Source of the DNA: Proluteimonas flavola
GTDB taxonomy: Bacteria > Pseudomonadota > Gammaproteobacteria > Xanthomonadales > Xanthomonadaceae
Direction: 5' to 3'
Assembly (NCBI RefSeq): GCF_021191705.1
Contig: NZ_JAIWPU010000009.1
Coordinates: 62,001-126,000, forward strand
Length of the DNA stretch: 64,000 nt
Position numbers and translations under genes: made by a program. Positions 46,958 to 57,994 of the stretch are shown here, one piece after another. The number at the start of each line of letters is the position of its first letter. Within the stretch, counting starts at the first letter, position 1. Below the pieces are notes generated by a model that did no database searches, was not told the origin of the DNA, and saw only the letters and a program-made list of their open reading frames with translations.

Positions 46958-48880
46958 ATGGCAAAGATCATCGGCATCGACCTCGGCACGACGAACTCGT
47001 GCGTGGCGATCATGGACGGCGGCAAGGCCAAGGTCATCGAGAACAGCGAGGGCGATCGCACCACGCCGTCGATCGTCGCCTACACCAAGGACGGCGAAGT
47101 GCTGGTCGGCGCCTCGGCCAAGCGCCAGGCCGTCACCAACCCGAACAACACCTTCTTCGCGGTCAAGCGCCTGATCGGCCGCAAGTTCAAGGATGCCGAA
47201 GTCCAGAAGGACATCGGCCTGGTGCCGTACAAGATCCTCGAGCACGACAATGGCGATGCCTGGGTGTCGACCAGCGACGGCAAGCGCCTGTCCGCGCAGG
47301 AGGTCTCCGCGCGCATCCTCGAGAAGATGAAGAAGACCGCCGAGGATTACCTGGGCGAGACGGTCACCGAGGCCGTGATCACGGTGCCGGCCTATTTCAA
47401 CGACAGCCAGCGCCAGGCGACCAAGGACGCCGGCCGCATCGCCGGTCTCGACGTCAAGCGCATCATCAACGAGCCGACCGCGGCCGCGCTGGCCTACGGC
47501 CTCGACAAGTCGGGCGGCGACCGCAAGATCGCCGTGTACGACCTCGGCGGCGGCACCTTCGACGTGTCGATCATCGAGATCGCGGAAGTCGACGGCGAGA
47601 AGCAGTTCGAAGTGCTGGCCACCAACGGCGACACCTTCCTCGGCGGCGAAGACTTCGATGCCCGCGTCATCGATTACCTCGTCGAAGAGTTCAACAAGGA
47701 CCAGGGCATCGACCTGCGCAAGGATCCGCTGGCCCTGCAGCGCCTGAAGGATGCGGCCGAGCGCGCGAAGATCGAGCTCTCGTCCTCGCAGCAGACCGAA
47801 GTGAACCTGCCCTACGTCACTGCCGACGCGTCGGGCCCGAAGCACCTCAACATCAAGCTGACCCGCGCCAAGCTCGAGTCGCTGGTCGAGGAACTGGTGC
47901 GCAAGACCATCGAGCCCTGCCGCACCGCGCTCAACGACGCCGGCCTGCGCGCGTCCGACATCAACGAGGTGATCCTCGTCGGCGGCCAGACCCGCATGCC
48001 CAAGGTGCAGGCGGCGGTCGCCGAGTTCTTCGGCAAGGAACCGCGCAAGGACGTGAACCCCGACGAGGCGGTCGCGATCGGTGCCGGCGTGCAGGGCGGC
48101 GTGCTGGCGGGCGACGTCAAGGACGTGCTGCTGCTCGACGTGACCCCGCTGAGCCTCGGCATCGAGACCCTGGGCGGCGTGTTCACCAAGATCATCGAGA
48201 AGAACACCACGATCCCGACCAAGGCCTCGCAGACGTTCTCCACCGCCGACGACAACCAGTCGGCCGTGACCGTGCACGTGCTGCAGGGCGAGCGCGAGCA
48301 GGCCCGTTTCAACAAGTCGCTGGCCCGCTTCGACCTGACCGGCATCGACCCGGCGCCGCGCGGCATGCCGCAGGTCGAGGTGTCGTTCGACATCGACGCC
48401 AACGGCATCCTGCACGTGTCGGCCAAGGACAAGAAGACCAACAAGGAACAGAAGGTCGAGATCAAGGCCGGCTCGGGCCTGTCGGACGACGAGATCGCCC
48501 GGATGGTCGCCGACGCCGAAGCGCATCGCGAAGACGACAAGAAGTTCCAGGAGCTCGTCGGCGCGCGCAACCAGGCCGATGCGCTGGTGCACGCGACCCG
48601 CAGCGCGATCAAGGACAACGGCGACAAGGTGCCGGGCGACGTGATCGGCAATGCGGAGTCGGCGATCGCCGAGGTCGAGACCGCGATGAAGGGCGACGAC
48701 AAGGCGCAGATCGAAGCCAAGTCCAAGCACCTCGAGGAAGTCGCCCAGCAGCTGTTCGCAGCCGCCGGCGCGGCGGGCCAAGGCGACGCCGGCGCGGCGC
48801 CGGGCGATGCGCCGAAGTCCGACGACGTCGTCGATGCCGAGTTCACCGAGGTCAAGGACGAAAAGGGCCGGGATTCGTAA
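46958..48880 (+). CDS. dnaK: Hsp70 chaperone DnaK
   Basis: The 640-residue chaperone has an ATPase domain ([51 protein letters not shown]), substrate-binding domain ([17 protein letters not shown]) and helical lid. The tail [14 protein letters not shown] differs from the usual EEVKDKK end because the last codons lie inside the palindromic element that follows. It works with DnaJ and GrpE. Confidence 0.97.
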   Translation: MAKIIGIDLGTTNSCVAIMDGGKAKVIENSEGDRTTPSIVAYTKDGEVLVGASAKRQAVTNPNNTFFAVKRLIGRKFKDAEVQKDIGLVPYKILEHDNGDAWVSTSDGKRLSAQEVSARILEKMKKTAEDYLGETVTEAVITVPAYFNDSQRQATKDAGRIAGLDVKRIINEPTAAALAYGLDKSGGDRKIAVYDLGGGTFDVSIIEIAEVDGEKQFEVLATNGDTFLGGEDFDARVIDYLVEEFNKDQGIDLRKDPLALQRLKDAAERAKIELSSSQQTEVNLPYVTADASGPKHLNIKLTRAKLESLVEELVRKTIEPCRTALNDAGLRASDINEVILVGGQTRMPKVQAAVAEFFGKEPRKDVNPDEAVAIGAGVQGGVLAGDVKDVLLLDVTPLSLGIETLGGVFTKIIEKNTTIPTKASQTFSTADDNQSAVTVHVLQGEREQARFNKSLARFDLTGIDPAPRGMPQVEVSFDIDANGILHVSAKDKKTNKEQKVEIKAGSGLSDDEIARMVADAEAHREDDKKFQELVGARNQADALVHATRSAIKDNGDKVPGDVIGNAESAIAEVETAMKGDDKAQIEAKSKHLEEVAQQLFAAAGAAGQGDAGAAPGDAPKSDDVVDAEFTEVKDEKGRDS

Positions 48881-48997
48881 TTCGGGAGTCGGGATTCGGA
48901 AGGGCGGGGCTTCGGCCCCGTTCTTTCGATCCCGTACTCCCGGCCTTGCGGACCGTGCCTGTTGTGCCCAATCCCGACTCCCCATTCCCGAATCCCG
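48869..48997. repeat. GGGATT-type palindromic element between dnaK and dnaJ
   Basis: The outer arms CGGGATTCG (48869-48877) and CGAATCCCG (48989-48997) and a perfect 13-bp inner pair, GGGAGTCGGGATT (48884-48896) and AATCCCGACTCCC (48970-48982), enclose a terminator hairpin. It is related to the element at 26469-26575. Its left end supplies the last codons and stop of dnaK. Confidence 0.85.
48905..48926 (+). terminator. intrinsic terminator/attenuator after dnaK
   Basis: CGGGGC (48905-48910), TTCG, GCCCCG (48915-48920), then TTCTTT. The extra-stable TTCG tetraloop and U-rich tail suit a terminator inside the repeat element. It would set the DnaK to DnaJ ratio. Confidence 0.7.
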
Positions 48998-49004
48998 GCT
49001 GTCA

Positions 49005-50138
49005 ATGAAACGCGATTACTACGAAGTGCTGGGCGTCACCCGCAGCGCGACCGAAGACGAACTGAAGAAGGCCTATCGCCGCTGCGCGATGAAGCATCAC
49101 CCGGACCGCAATCCGGGCGATGCCGCGGCCGAGGCGGCGTTCAAGGAGTGCAAGGAGGCCTACGAGGTGCTGTCGGACGGCGGCAAACGGCGTCTGTACG
49201 ACCAGCACGGCCACGCCGCGTTCGAGCACGGCATGGGCGGCGGCAATGCCGGGCCGGGCTTCGCCGGCGGCGCCGACATGGGCGACATCTTCGGCGACAT
49301 CTTCGGCAACATCTTCGGCGGTGGCGGCGGTCGCGGCGGTCCGCGTCGCGGTGCCGACATCGGCTACGTGATGGAGCTCGACCTCGAAGACGCGGTGGCC
49401 GGCGTCGAGAAGCGCGTCGAACTGCCCACGCTCGCCGGCTGCGACGACTGCGGCGGCAGCGGCTCGGAAGACGGCAAGCGCGAGACCTGTTCGACCTGCG
49501 CCGGCCGCGGCCAGGTGCGCATGCAGCGCGGCATCTTCACGATGCAGCAGGCCTGTCCGCACTGCGGCGGACAGGGCCAGATCATCGCCCATCCCTGCAA
49601 GACCTGCCACGGCGCCGGTCGTGTCGAGGAAGAGAAGGTGTTGTCGGTGAAGGTGCCTGCGGGCGTCGACACCGGCGACCGCATCCGCCTGGCCGGCGAG
49701 GGCGAAGCCGGTCCGGCCGGTTCGCCGCCGGGCGATCTGTATGTCGAAGTGCGCGTGCGTCCGCATGCGATCTTCCAGCGCGACGGCGACGATCTGCATT
49801 GCGAAGTGCCGGTGCGGATCTCGCAGGCCGCGCTGGGCGACATCGTCCGCGTGCCGACGCTTGGCGGCGAAGCGGAGATCCGCGTGCCGGCCGAGACGCA
49901 GACCGGCAAGGTCTTCCGTCTGCGCGACAAGGGCGTCAAGTCGGTGCGCAGCCGCAGCCCGGGCGATCTGTACTGCAAGGTCGTCGTCGAGACGCCGGTC
50001 AATCTGACCAAGGAACAGCGCGATCTGCTCGCACAGTTCGAGACCACCTTCACCGGTGAGAACGCGCACCGGCACTCGCCCAAGTCCAGCACCTTCATCG
50101 ACGGGGTGAAGGGTTTCTGGGACCGCATGACGTCCTGA
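49005..50138 (+). CDS. dnaJ: Hsp40 co-chaperone DnaJ
   Basis: The 377-residue protein has a J-domain with the HPD motif ([13 protein letters not shown]), a Gly/Phe-rich linker ([17 protein letters not shown]) and the four zinc motifs [24 protein letters not shown] and CKTCHGAG. C-terminal substrate domains follow. It stimulates DnaK ATPase and presents clients. It is separated from dnaK by the repeat element with its terminator. Confidence 0.97.
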   Translation: MKRDYYEVLGVTRSATEDELKKAYRRCAMKHHPDRNPGDAAAEAAFKECKEAYEVLSDGGKRRLYDQHGHAAFEHGMGGGNAGPGFAGGADMGDIFGDIFGNIFGGGGGRGGPRRGADIGYVMELDLEDAVAGVEKRVELPTLAGCDDCGGSGSEDGKRETCSTCAGRGQVRMQRGIFTMQQACPHCGGQGQIIAHPCKTCHGAGRVEEEKVLSVKVPAGVDTGDRIRLAGEGEAGPAGSPPGDLYVEVRVRPHAIFQRDGDDLHCEVPVRISQAALGDIVRVPTLGGEAEIRVPAETQTGKVFRLRDKGVKSVRSRSPGDLYCKVVVETPVNLTKEQRDLLAQFETTFTGENAHRHSPKSSTFIDGVKGFWDRMTS

Positions 50139-50161
50139 GCCGTAGCGACCGTTCGACCGAT

Positions 50162-50184
50162 ACGCCCGGCCCAGTGCCGGGCGT
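50162..50184 (+). terminator. dnaJ intrinsic terminator
   Basis: ACGCCCGGC (50162-50170), loop CCAGT, GCCGGGCGT (50176-50184), then CGTCGTTTTC. A perfect 9-bp stem lies 23 bases after the dnaJ stop, isolating the following array from the heat-shock operon. Confidence 0.8.
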
Positions 50185-50261
50185 CGTCGTTTTCGGATGT
50201 CGAAGCGCGTTTTTCCGGGCGGAAGCCGCTTCAGGGGCATGACGCGCGACCGGCGGCGGTG

Positions 50262-50424
50262 ATCCACAGAAGGTGTGGATCCACTGTCGACAAAGCTGTG
50301 GATAAGCAGTCCAAGTGCGCGTTTGCACTGGGCAGCGACGCGCGGGTCATTGCGTCGCCACTGTGACGCCGGGCACACAGGCCGGGCACGGTGGCCGATC
50401 CGTACGATGCCCGCCGTGGCGGGC
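50262..50424 (+). ncRNA. array module A (candidate small RNA, divergent copy)
   Basis: Hairpin 1 is ATCCACA/TGTGGAT (50262-50280). GTCGACAAAG and TGTGGATAA (50297-50305) follow. Hairpin 2 is GCGACGC/GCGTCGC (50335-50341, 50352-50358) and a terminator-like stem GCCCGC-CGTG-GCGGGC with TTCTT lies at 50409-50429. No clear TTGACC-N17-TAGC block precedes it and the downstream CTTGACC motif is missing, so this is the most divergent copy. Confidence 0.45.
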
Positions 50425-50452
50425 TTCTTGGCGCAGTAGTGCGGAAAAACGC

Positions 50453-50481
50453 TTGACGCCAGCGCCGGATGCGCCTAGCCG
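50453..50481 (+). promoter_or_regulatory. promoter-like block of module B
   Basis: TTGACG (50453-50458), 17 bases, TAGCCG (50476-50481), with TCCACA beginning 14 bases after the start of TAGC. The spacing is identical in modules C and D. Confidence 0.5.
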
Positions 50482-50487
50482 GCGCGC

Positions 50488-50627
50488 TGTCCACATGCGG
50501 TGTGGATGGACTGTGGGTCAAGGTGTGGATAAGCGTGTGGAACGGCGTCGTATCCGGGCGCGGAAATCGTGGCGATTGTCTGGTCAATCGCGCGGCAAGG
50601 GCCTGTTTGCGAGCTTGACCTGCGCAC
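50488..50627 (+). ncRNA. array module B (candidate small RNA)
   Basis: Hairpin 1 is TCCACA (50490-50495) and TGTGGA (50501-50506). TGTGGATAA lies at 50524-50532. Hairpin 2 is GCGATTG/CAATCGC (50572-50578, 50585-50591). CTTGACCTGCGCA starts at 50614, exactly 90 bases after the TGTGGATAA start. The length from hairpin 1 to the end of that motif is about 138 bases. Confidence 0.5.
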
Positions 50628-50778
50628 CGGGCGGTGCCGTCGCGTGTTGTCGGCACGCTGCCGGTTGGCTGACTGATCCCAGCGCTTCGCGCATGGGCAG
50701 AGACGGTGCGCCGGAATCGGGTCGGACGACATCGATTGCGGTCGCGAATGGCTGCCGCGTGCAGGCACGTCGAAGCGA

Positions 50779-50807
50779 TTGACCCGCGCGCATCCGTCGC
50801 GTAGCGG
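50779..50807 (+). promoter_or_regulatory. promoter-like block of module C
   Basis: TTGACC (50779-50784), 17 bases, TAGCGG (50802-50807), with TCCACA beginning 14 bases after the start of TAGC. Confidence 0.5.
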
Positions 50808-50814
50808 CGCGGTT

Positions 50815-50953
50815 CTCCACAGCGCATGTGGATCGCCTGACGACAAAGTTGTGGATAAGCGTCGCGCGCCGCGCTGCGACGGCGCTCGAAACGAGTGGTG
50901 ATTTCTTCGCCACTCGTCTGTATGTGCGCGGACACGCTGCTTGACCCGCGCAT
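50815..50953 (+). ncRNA. array module C (candidate small RNA)
   Basis: Hairpin 1 is TCCACA (50816-50821) and TGTGGA (50827-50832). ACGACAAAG is followed by TGTGGATAA (50850-50858). Hairpin 2 is an 11-bp stem ACGAGTGGTGA (50891-50901) and TCGCCACTCGT (50907-50917) with one G-T pair. CTTGACCCGCGCA starts at 50940, 90 bases after the TGTGGATAA start. Confidence 0.5.
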
Positions 50954-51024
50954 GCGTTTCGTCATCGCGCTGCGCTGGATCGGAGTGCGCGCATCTTCCG
51001 GACGCACGCAATGCGCAGCCTTGC

Positions 51025-51053
51025 TTGACCGTCCTGCGACGGCCGACTAGCCC
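51025..51053 (+). promoter_or_regulatory. promoter-like block of module D
   Basis: TTGACC (51025-51030), 17 bases, TAGCCC (51048-51053), with TCCACA beginning 14 bases after the start of TAGC. Confidence 0.5.
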
Positions 51054-51060
51054 GGCGGTC

Positions 51061-51200
51061 ATCCACAGCGGCTGTGGATGATTCGATGACAAGTCTGTGG
51101 GTAAGCCACGCGAAGCCGCCTGCGATGCGGTGCGCAAAACGCTGGTCACATTTTGACCAGCGCCGCGCAGATGCCTCGATGTGCCGCTTGACCCGCGCAG
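51061..51200 (+). ncRNA. array module D (candidate small RNA)
   Basis: Hairpin 1 is the perfect ATCCACAG-CGG-CTGTGGAT (51061-51079). The box TGTGGGTAA (51096-51104) carries one change. Hairpin 2 is a perfect 9-bp stem CGCTGGTCA (51140-51148) and TGACCAGCG (51154-51162) with a CATTT loop. CTTGACCCGCGCA starts at 51187, 91 bases after the box. Confidence 0.5.
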
Positions 51201-51264
51201 CACGATCCGCATGCGCGTTCGACGCGCCTCGACGCAGACCCCGGCATCGGCGCGAATGGAACAC

Positions 51265-52026
51265 TCAGTCGCGGACGAGCCCGCCGTCGACGACGAGGTT
51301 CTGTCCGGTCACCGCGCGCGACCAGGGCGAAGCGAAGAAGAGCACCGCGTCGGCGAACTCGGCCGGTGTGGTCACGCTGCGCAGCGGCGTGTTCGCGGCG
51401 ATGTAGTCGAACACGGCCTCAGGCGTCGCGGCGCTGGCGTCGGTCGTGCGCAGCAGGCCGCCGGAGAGCATGTTGACGGTGATGCCGACGGGCCCCAGAT
51501 CGCCGGCGAGGGTGCGGGTCAGCGACAGCAGGGCGGCCTTCGCGGCGGTGTAGTCGTGGTAGGGCACCACCGGGTTCTGGAACAGGTTGGTGCCGATGTT
51601 GATGACGCGGCCGAAGCCGTGGGCGCGCATGCCCGGCAATGCGGCCTGCACGGTATGCAGCGCGCCGCGCACGCTGCCTTCGAACTGCGCCGCGAACGCA
51701 GGCCAGTCGATCGTGTCGGCTTTCGCGCGTGCGTCGCCGTCGAAGGCGAAATCGACCAGCGCATTGTTGACGACGGTGCTGATGTCGGCGCCGAAATGCG
51801 CGCGCGCCTGTGCGACCAGCGCATCGACCTGGGAGCGGTCGGTGACGTCGGCCTGCAACGCGATCGCGCGGTCGCCGATCTGCGCGGCCAGTGCTTCGGC
51901 GGCCTCGCGACTGCGCCTGTAGTTGACGACGAGGCGTGCGTCTTCGCGGGCGAAGGCGAGGGCGATCTCGCGCCCGAGGCCGCGGCCGGCGCCGGTGACG
52001 AGGACGATCTGTTCGGACAGCTGCAT
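51265..52026 (-). CDS. SDR-family oxidoreductase (FabG-like)
   Basis: The 253-residue short-chain dehydrogenase has cofactor motif TGAGRGLG (11-18), the VVNNAL strand end and active-site Y159 and K163 (YTAAK). The usual catalytic Ser 13 residues before the Tyr is T146 (INIGTNLFQ) here, which is uncommon. It ends with the normal TGQNLVVDGG. It is probably NADP(H)-dependent and resembles 3-oxoacyl-ACP reductases, but the substrate is unknown. It is a single gene whose 3' end faces the module array, divergent from dapB. Confidence 0.88.
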   Translation of the reverse strand: MQLSEQIVLVTGAGRGLGREIALAFAREDARLVVNYRRSREAAEALAAQIGDRAIALQADVTDRSQVDALVAQARAHFGADISTVVNNALVDFAFDGDARAKADTIDWPAFAAQFEGSVRGALHTVQAALPGMRAHGFGRVINIGTNLFQNPVVPYHDYTAAKAALLSLTRTLAGDLGPVGITVNMLSGGLLRTTDASAATPEAVFDYIAANTPLRSVTTPAEFADAVLFFASPWSRAVTGQNLVVDGGLVRD

Positions 52027-52125
52027 GACGGGGCTCGCGGCAAATGGGGCTGCAAGCGTAACGCCGGCCTGTCCGGACAGCCGAAGCATCCGCGCGCGAC
52101 GTCTTCCCGTCGCAGGGCGCACCGC

Positions 52126-52131
52126 TAGAAT
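52126..52131 (+). promoter_or_regulatory. probable dapB -10
   Basis: TAGAAT in GCTAGAATGCGGG, the same string as upstream of btuM (9099-9111), 87 bases before dapB. No strong -35 is seen. The minus-strand SDR promoter must lie in the same 191-base gap. Confidence 0.45.
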
Positions 52132-52217
52132 GCGGGCATGCACATCCTTCGCCCGCATTCCGATCCGTCCGTCGTCCCGTCCCGCGCGTGCCGCCTCCGT
52201 CCAACGGAGCTGCAGGC

Positions 52218-52943
52218 ATGAGCACGCGACCGCGGATTCTCGTGCACGGTGCGTCCGGTCGCATGGGCCAGGCGCTGTTGCGGTTGGCGGCGGGACGCGA
52301 GGACGTCGACGTCGTCGCGGCGGTGTCGGGCCGCGCGCCGAAGCAGCGGGTCATCGAAGGTGTGCCGTACTTCGGTGCGTCGGAACTCGGTGGCGCGCCC
52401 ACCTTCGACGTCGCCATCGATTTCAGCCTGCCGGGCGGTTTCGACCCGCTGCTCGCGCTGTGCGTCAAGCGCGGCGCGGCGCTGGTGTCGGGCACGACCG
52501 GTCTGGACGACACGCAACGCAGCGCACTCGATACGGCAGCCGCGACGATTCCGGTGCTCTGGGCCTCGAACTTCAGTCTCGGCGTCGCGGTGCTGGAAGA
52601 CCTGGTCGCGCGCGCCGCGGCCGTGCTGCCCGGCTGGGACTGCGACATCGTCGAATCGCACCACACGCGCAAGCTCGATGCGCCGTCCGGCACGGCGCTG
52701 ACGCTGGGCGGCGCCGCGGCCGGGCAGGGCGCGACACCGCATTACGCCTCGATCCGCGCCGGCGACATCGTCGGCGAGCATCTGGTGCAGTTCACCGGCC
52801 AGGGCGAGCGCATCGAGCTGGTGCATCGGGCGACGAACCGCGACATCTTCGCCAGTGGCGCGCTGCATGTGGCGGCGCGGCTGGCCGGTCGTACGCCCGG
52901 CCGTTATGCGATCGCGGGCCTGCTGGGCGCCTCGCAAAGCTGA
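52218..52943 (+). CDS. dapB: 4-hydroxy-tetrahydrodipicolinate reductase DapB
   Basis: The 241-residue enzyme of the diaminopimelate/lysine pathway has NAD(P)-binding motif VHGASGRMGQALL, GTTGLDD and the DapB signature ESHHTRKLDAPSGTAL with the catalytic His/Lys. A GGAG Shine-Dalgarno precedes the ATG at 52218; an in-frame start at 52188 is less likely. It begins the dapB-carA-carB-greA-rpfE-recJ series. Confidence 0.96.
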   Translation: MSTRPRILVHGASGRMGQALLRLAAGREDVDVVAAVSGRAPKQRVIEGVPYFGASELGGAPTFDVAIDFSLPGGFDPLLALCVKRGAALVSGTTGLDDTQRSALDTAAATIPVLWASNFSLGVAVLEDLVARAAAVLPGWDCDIVESHHTRKLDAPSGTALTLGGAAAGQGATPHYASIRAGDIVGEHLVQFTGQGERIELVHRATNRDIFASGALHVAARLAGRTPGRYAIAGLLGASQS

Positions 52944-53003
52944 TCGCGCATCGGTTTCACTGAACGAGCCCGCAGATCGCTGGCGCGAAGCGGGGCGCAT
53001 CGG

Positions 53004-53062
53004 TACAATTCCCGCTCGCCTGAACCCCGAACCTCCGGACCGGTTTCCACCGCTCTGGCGGT
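53004..53062 (+). promoter_or_regulatory. carAB promoter and short leader hairpin
   Basis: TACAAT (53004-53009) is a good -10 with a weak -35. The leader holds a 5-bp stem ACCGC (53049-53053), TCTG, GCGGT (53058-53062) followed by TTTCC, and two GGTTTCC repeats. Attenuation by this small hairpin is only a possibility. Confidence 0.45.
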
Positions 53063-53092
53063 TTCCTGCAACCTGACGTAGGCGAAGACCTC

Positions 53093-54229
53093 GTGACAGA
53101 TTCCGCAATTCTCGTCCTTGAAGACGGCACCGTATTCGAGGGCGTTTCCGTGGGCGCCCCCGGGCTTTCCGTCGGCGAAGTGGTGTTCAACACCGCGATG
53201 ACCGGCTACCAGGAAGTGCTGAGCGATCCCTCGTACGCGCGCCAGCTGGTGACGCTGACCTATCCGCATATCGGCAACACCGGCTGCACCGACCAGGACG
53301 ACGAAGCCTCGCAGGTCTGGGCGGCGGGTCTCATCGTGCGCAACGTCCCGCGCCGCCCGAGCAGCTGGCGCAGCCAGGTGTCGCTGCCCGAGTGGCTGCG
53401 CGCACGCGGCATCGTCGCCATCTCCGAAATCGACACCCGCAAGCTGACGCGCCTGCTGCGCGACCGCGGTGCGATGAACGGTGCGGTGATGGCCGGCGAC
53501 GTGGCTGTCGAACAGGCACTCGAAGCGGCGCGCAAGTTCCCGGGCCTCAAGGGCATGGATCTGGCGAAGGTCGTCAGCACCACCGAGCGCTACGGCTGGA
53601 CCGACGGCCAGCTCGATCTCGACAGCAACGCCTGCGTCACCGCGCCTGCGAAGTTCAAGGTCGTGGCCTACGACTACGGCGTGAAGACCAACATCCTGCG
53701 CATGCTGGCCGAGCGCGGCTGCGAACTGACGGTGGTGCCGGCGCAGACGCCGGCCAGCGAGGTGCTCGCGCTCGAACCTGATGGCGTGTTCCTGTCGAAC
53801 GGCCCCGGCGATCCGGAACCCTGCGATTACGCGATAAACGCGATCCGCAGCTTCATCGACGCGAAGATCCCGACCTTCGGCATCTGCCTCGGCCACCAGT
53901 TGCTGGCACTCGCTGCCGGTGCGCAGACGCTGAAGATGCCGCACGGGCATCACGGTGCGAACCATCCGGTGCAGGACCTCGACAGCGGCAAGGTGCTGAT
54001 CACCTCGCAGAACCACGGCTTCGCCGTCGACGAGGCCTCGCTGCCGGCCAATGTGCGCGTGACCCATCGGTCGCTGTTCGATGGCACCAACCAGGGTATC
54101 GCGCTCACCGATGCGCCTGCTTTCAGCTTCCAGGGTCACCCGGAAGCCTCGCCCGGTCCCCACGATGTCGCGCCGCTGTTCGATCGGTTCGTGGCAATGA
54201 TGCACAACAAGAACGCCGAGAGCCGCTGA
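53093..54229 (+). CDS. carA: carbamoyl-phosphate synthase small subunit
   Basis: The 378-residue glutaminase subunit releases ammonia from glutamine for carbamoyl phosphate in arginine and pyrimidine synthesis. The N-terminal CPSase domain ([18 protein letters not shown]) precedes the class I amidotransferase domain, with the nucleophilic Cys in [11 protein letters not shown] and the His/Glu pair in [15 protein letters not shown] start at 53093 follows. It lies 1 base before carB. Confidence 0.96.
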   Translation: MTDSAILVLEDGTVFEGVSVGAPGLSVGEVVFNTAMTGYQEVLSDPSYARQLVTLTYPHIGNTGCTDQDDEASQVWAAGLIVRNVPRRPSSWRSQVSLPEWLRARGIVAISEIDTRKLTRLLRDRGAMNGAVMAGDVAVEQALEAARKFPGLKGMDLAKVVSTTERYGWTDGQLDLDSNACVTAPAKFKVVAYDYGVKTNILRMLAERGCELTVVPAQTPASEVLALEPDGVFLSNGPGDPEPCDYAINAIRSFIDAKIPTFGICLGHQLLALAAGAQTLKMPHGHHGANHPVQDLDSGKVLITSQNHGFAVDEASLPANVRVTHRSLFDGTNQGIALTDAPAFSFQGHPEASPGPHDVAPLFDRFVAMMHNKNAESR

Positions 54230-54230
54230 C

Positions 54231-57500
<3,270 letters not shown>

Positions 57501-57513
57501 CGGAGGTACGCCC

Positions 57514-57990
57514 ATGCGCGCACCCATGACCCTGCGCGGCGCCCAGCGCCTGCGCGAAGAGCTGGAAGAACTGAAGTCGGTCAAGCGTCCGGCGGTGATC
57601 GAGGCGATCTCCGAAGCGCGTGCACACGGCGATCTCAAGGAGAACGCCGAGTACCACGCTGCGCGCGAGCAGCAGAGCTTCATCGAAGGGCGGATCAAGC
57701 AGCTCGAAGGCGAGCTGTCGCATGCCGATCTGATCGATGTCGCCAAGCTCAATGCCGGCGACAAGGTGGTGTTCGGTGCGACGGTCGTGATCGCCGACAC
57801 CGAGACCGACGAAGAGAAGCGCTACCAGATCGTCGGCGACCTCGAAGCGGACATCAAGCAGGGCCTGATCGCGATCTCCTCGCCGGTCGCCCGCGCGATG
57901 ATCGGCAAGCACGAGGGCGACAGCATCAGCATCGATGCGCCCGGCGGCTCGCGCGAGTACGACATCGTCAGCGTCGAGTATCTCGGCTGA
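57514..57990 (+). CDS. greA: transcription elongation factor GreA
   Basis: The 158-residue factor rescues backtracked RNA polymerase. It has an N-terminal coiled coil ([40 protein letters not shown]) with the catalytic acidic tip, and a C-terminal FKBP-like domain ([20 protein letters not shown]). A perfect GGAGGT Shine-Dalgarno (57502-57507) precedes the ATG; a second ATG at 57526 would shorten it below the family size. Confidence 0.97.
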   Translation: MRAPMTLRGAQRLREELEELKSVKRPAVIEAISEARAHGDLKENAEYHAAREQQSFIEGRIKQLEGELSHADLIDVAKLNAGDKVVFGATVVIADTETDEEKRYQIVGDLEADIKQGLIAISSPVARAMIGKHEGDSISIDAPGGSREYDIVSVEYLG

Positions 57991-57994
57991 GCCG

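Larger units (their letters stand above)
50185..51264 (+). other. gene-free region with four copies of an unrecognised structured module
   Basis: No reading frame here looks like a protein; the minus-strand frames are repeats of one another because they cross the same module. The region is visibly less GC-rich than its neighbours. It holds four same-strand modules (cores at 50262, 50488, 50815 and 51061) spaced 227, 326 and 246 bases apart. Each has a TCCACA/TGTGGA hairpin, an ACAAAG box in three of the four, and TGTGGATAA(G). Further downstream is a second hairpin of unrelated sequence. Three copies also have an upstream promoter-like block and a downstream CTTGACCYGCGCA motif. See the individual entries. 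Confidence 0.8.

Noticed and set aside
50185-51264. The DnaA-box-rich array as the chromosomal origin oriC
   Set aside because: The neighbours are dnaJ and dapB, not dnaA, dnaN, rpmH, gyrB or mnmG. Boxes are spread over widely spaced modules and no AT-rich unwinding stretch is visible.
50185-51264. CRISPR array
   Set aside because: Only four units with unequal spacing of 227-326 bases, internal structure in each unit and no cas genes.
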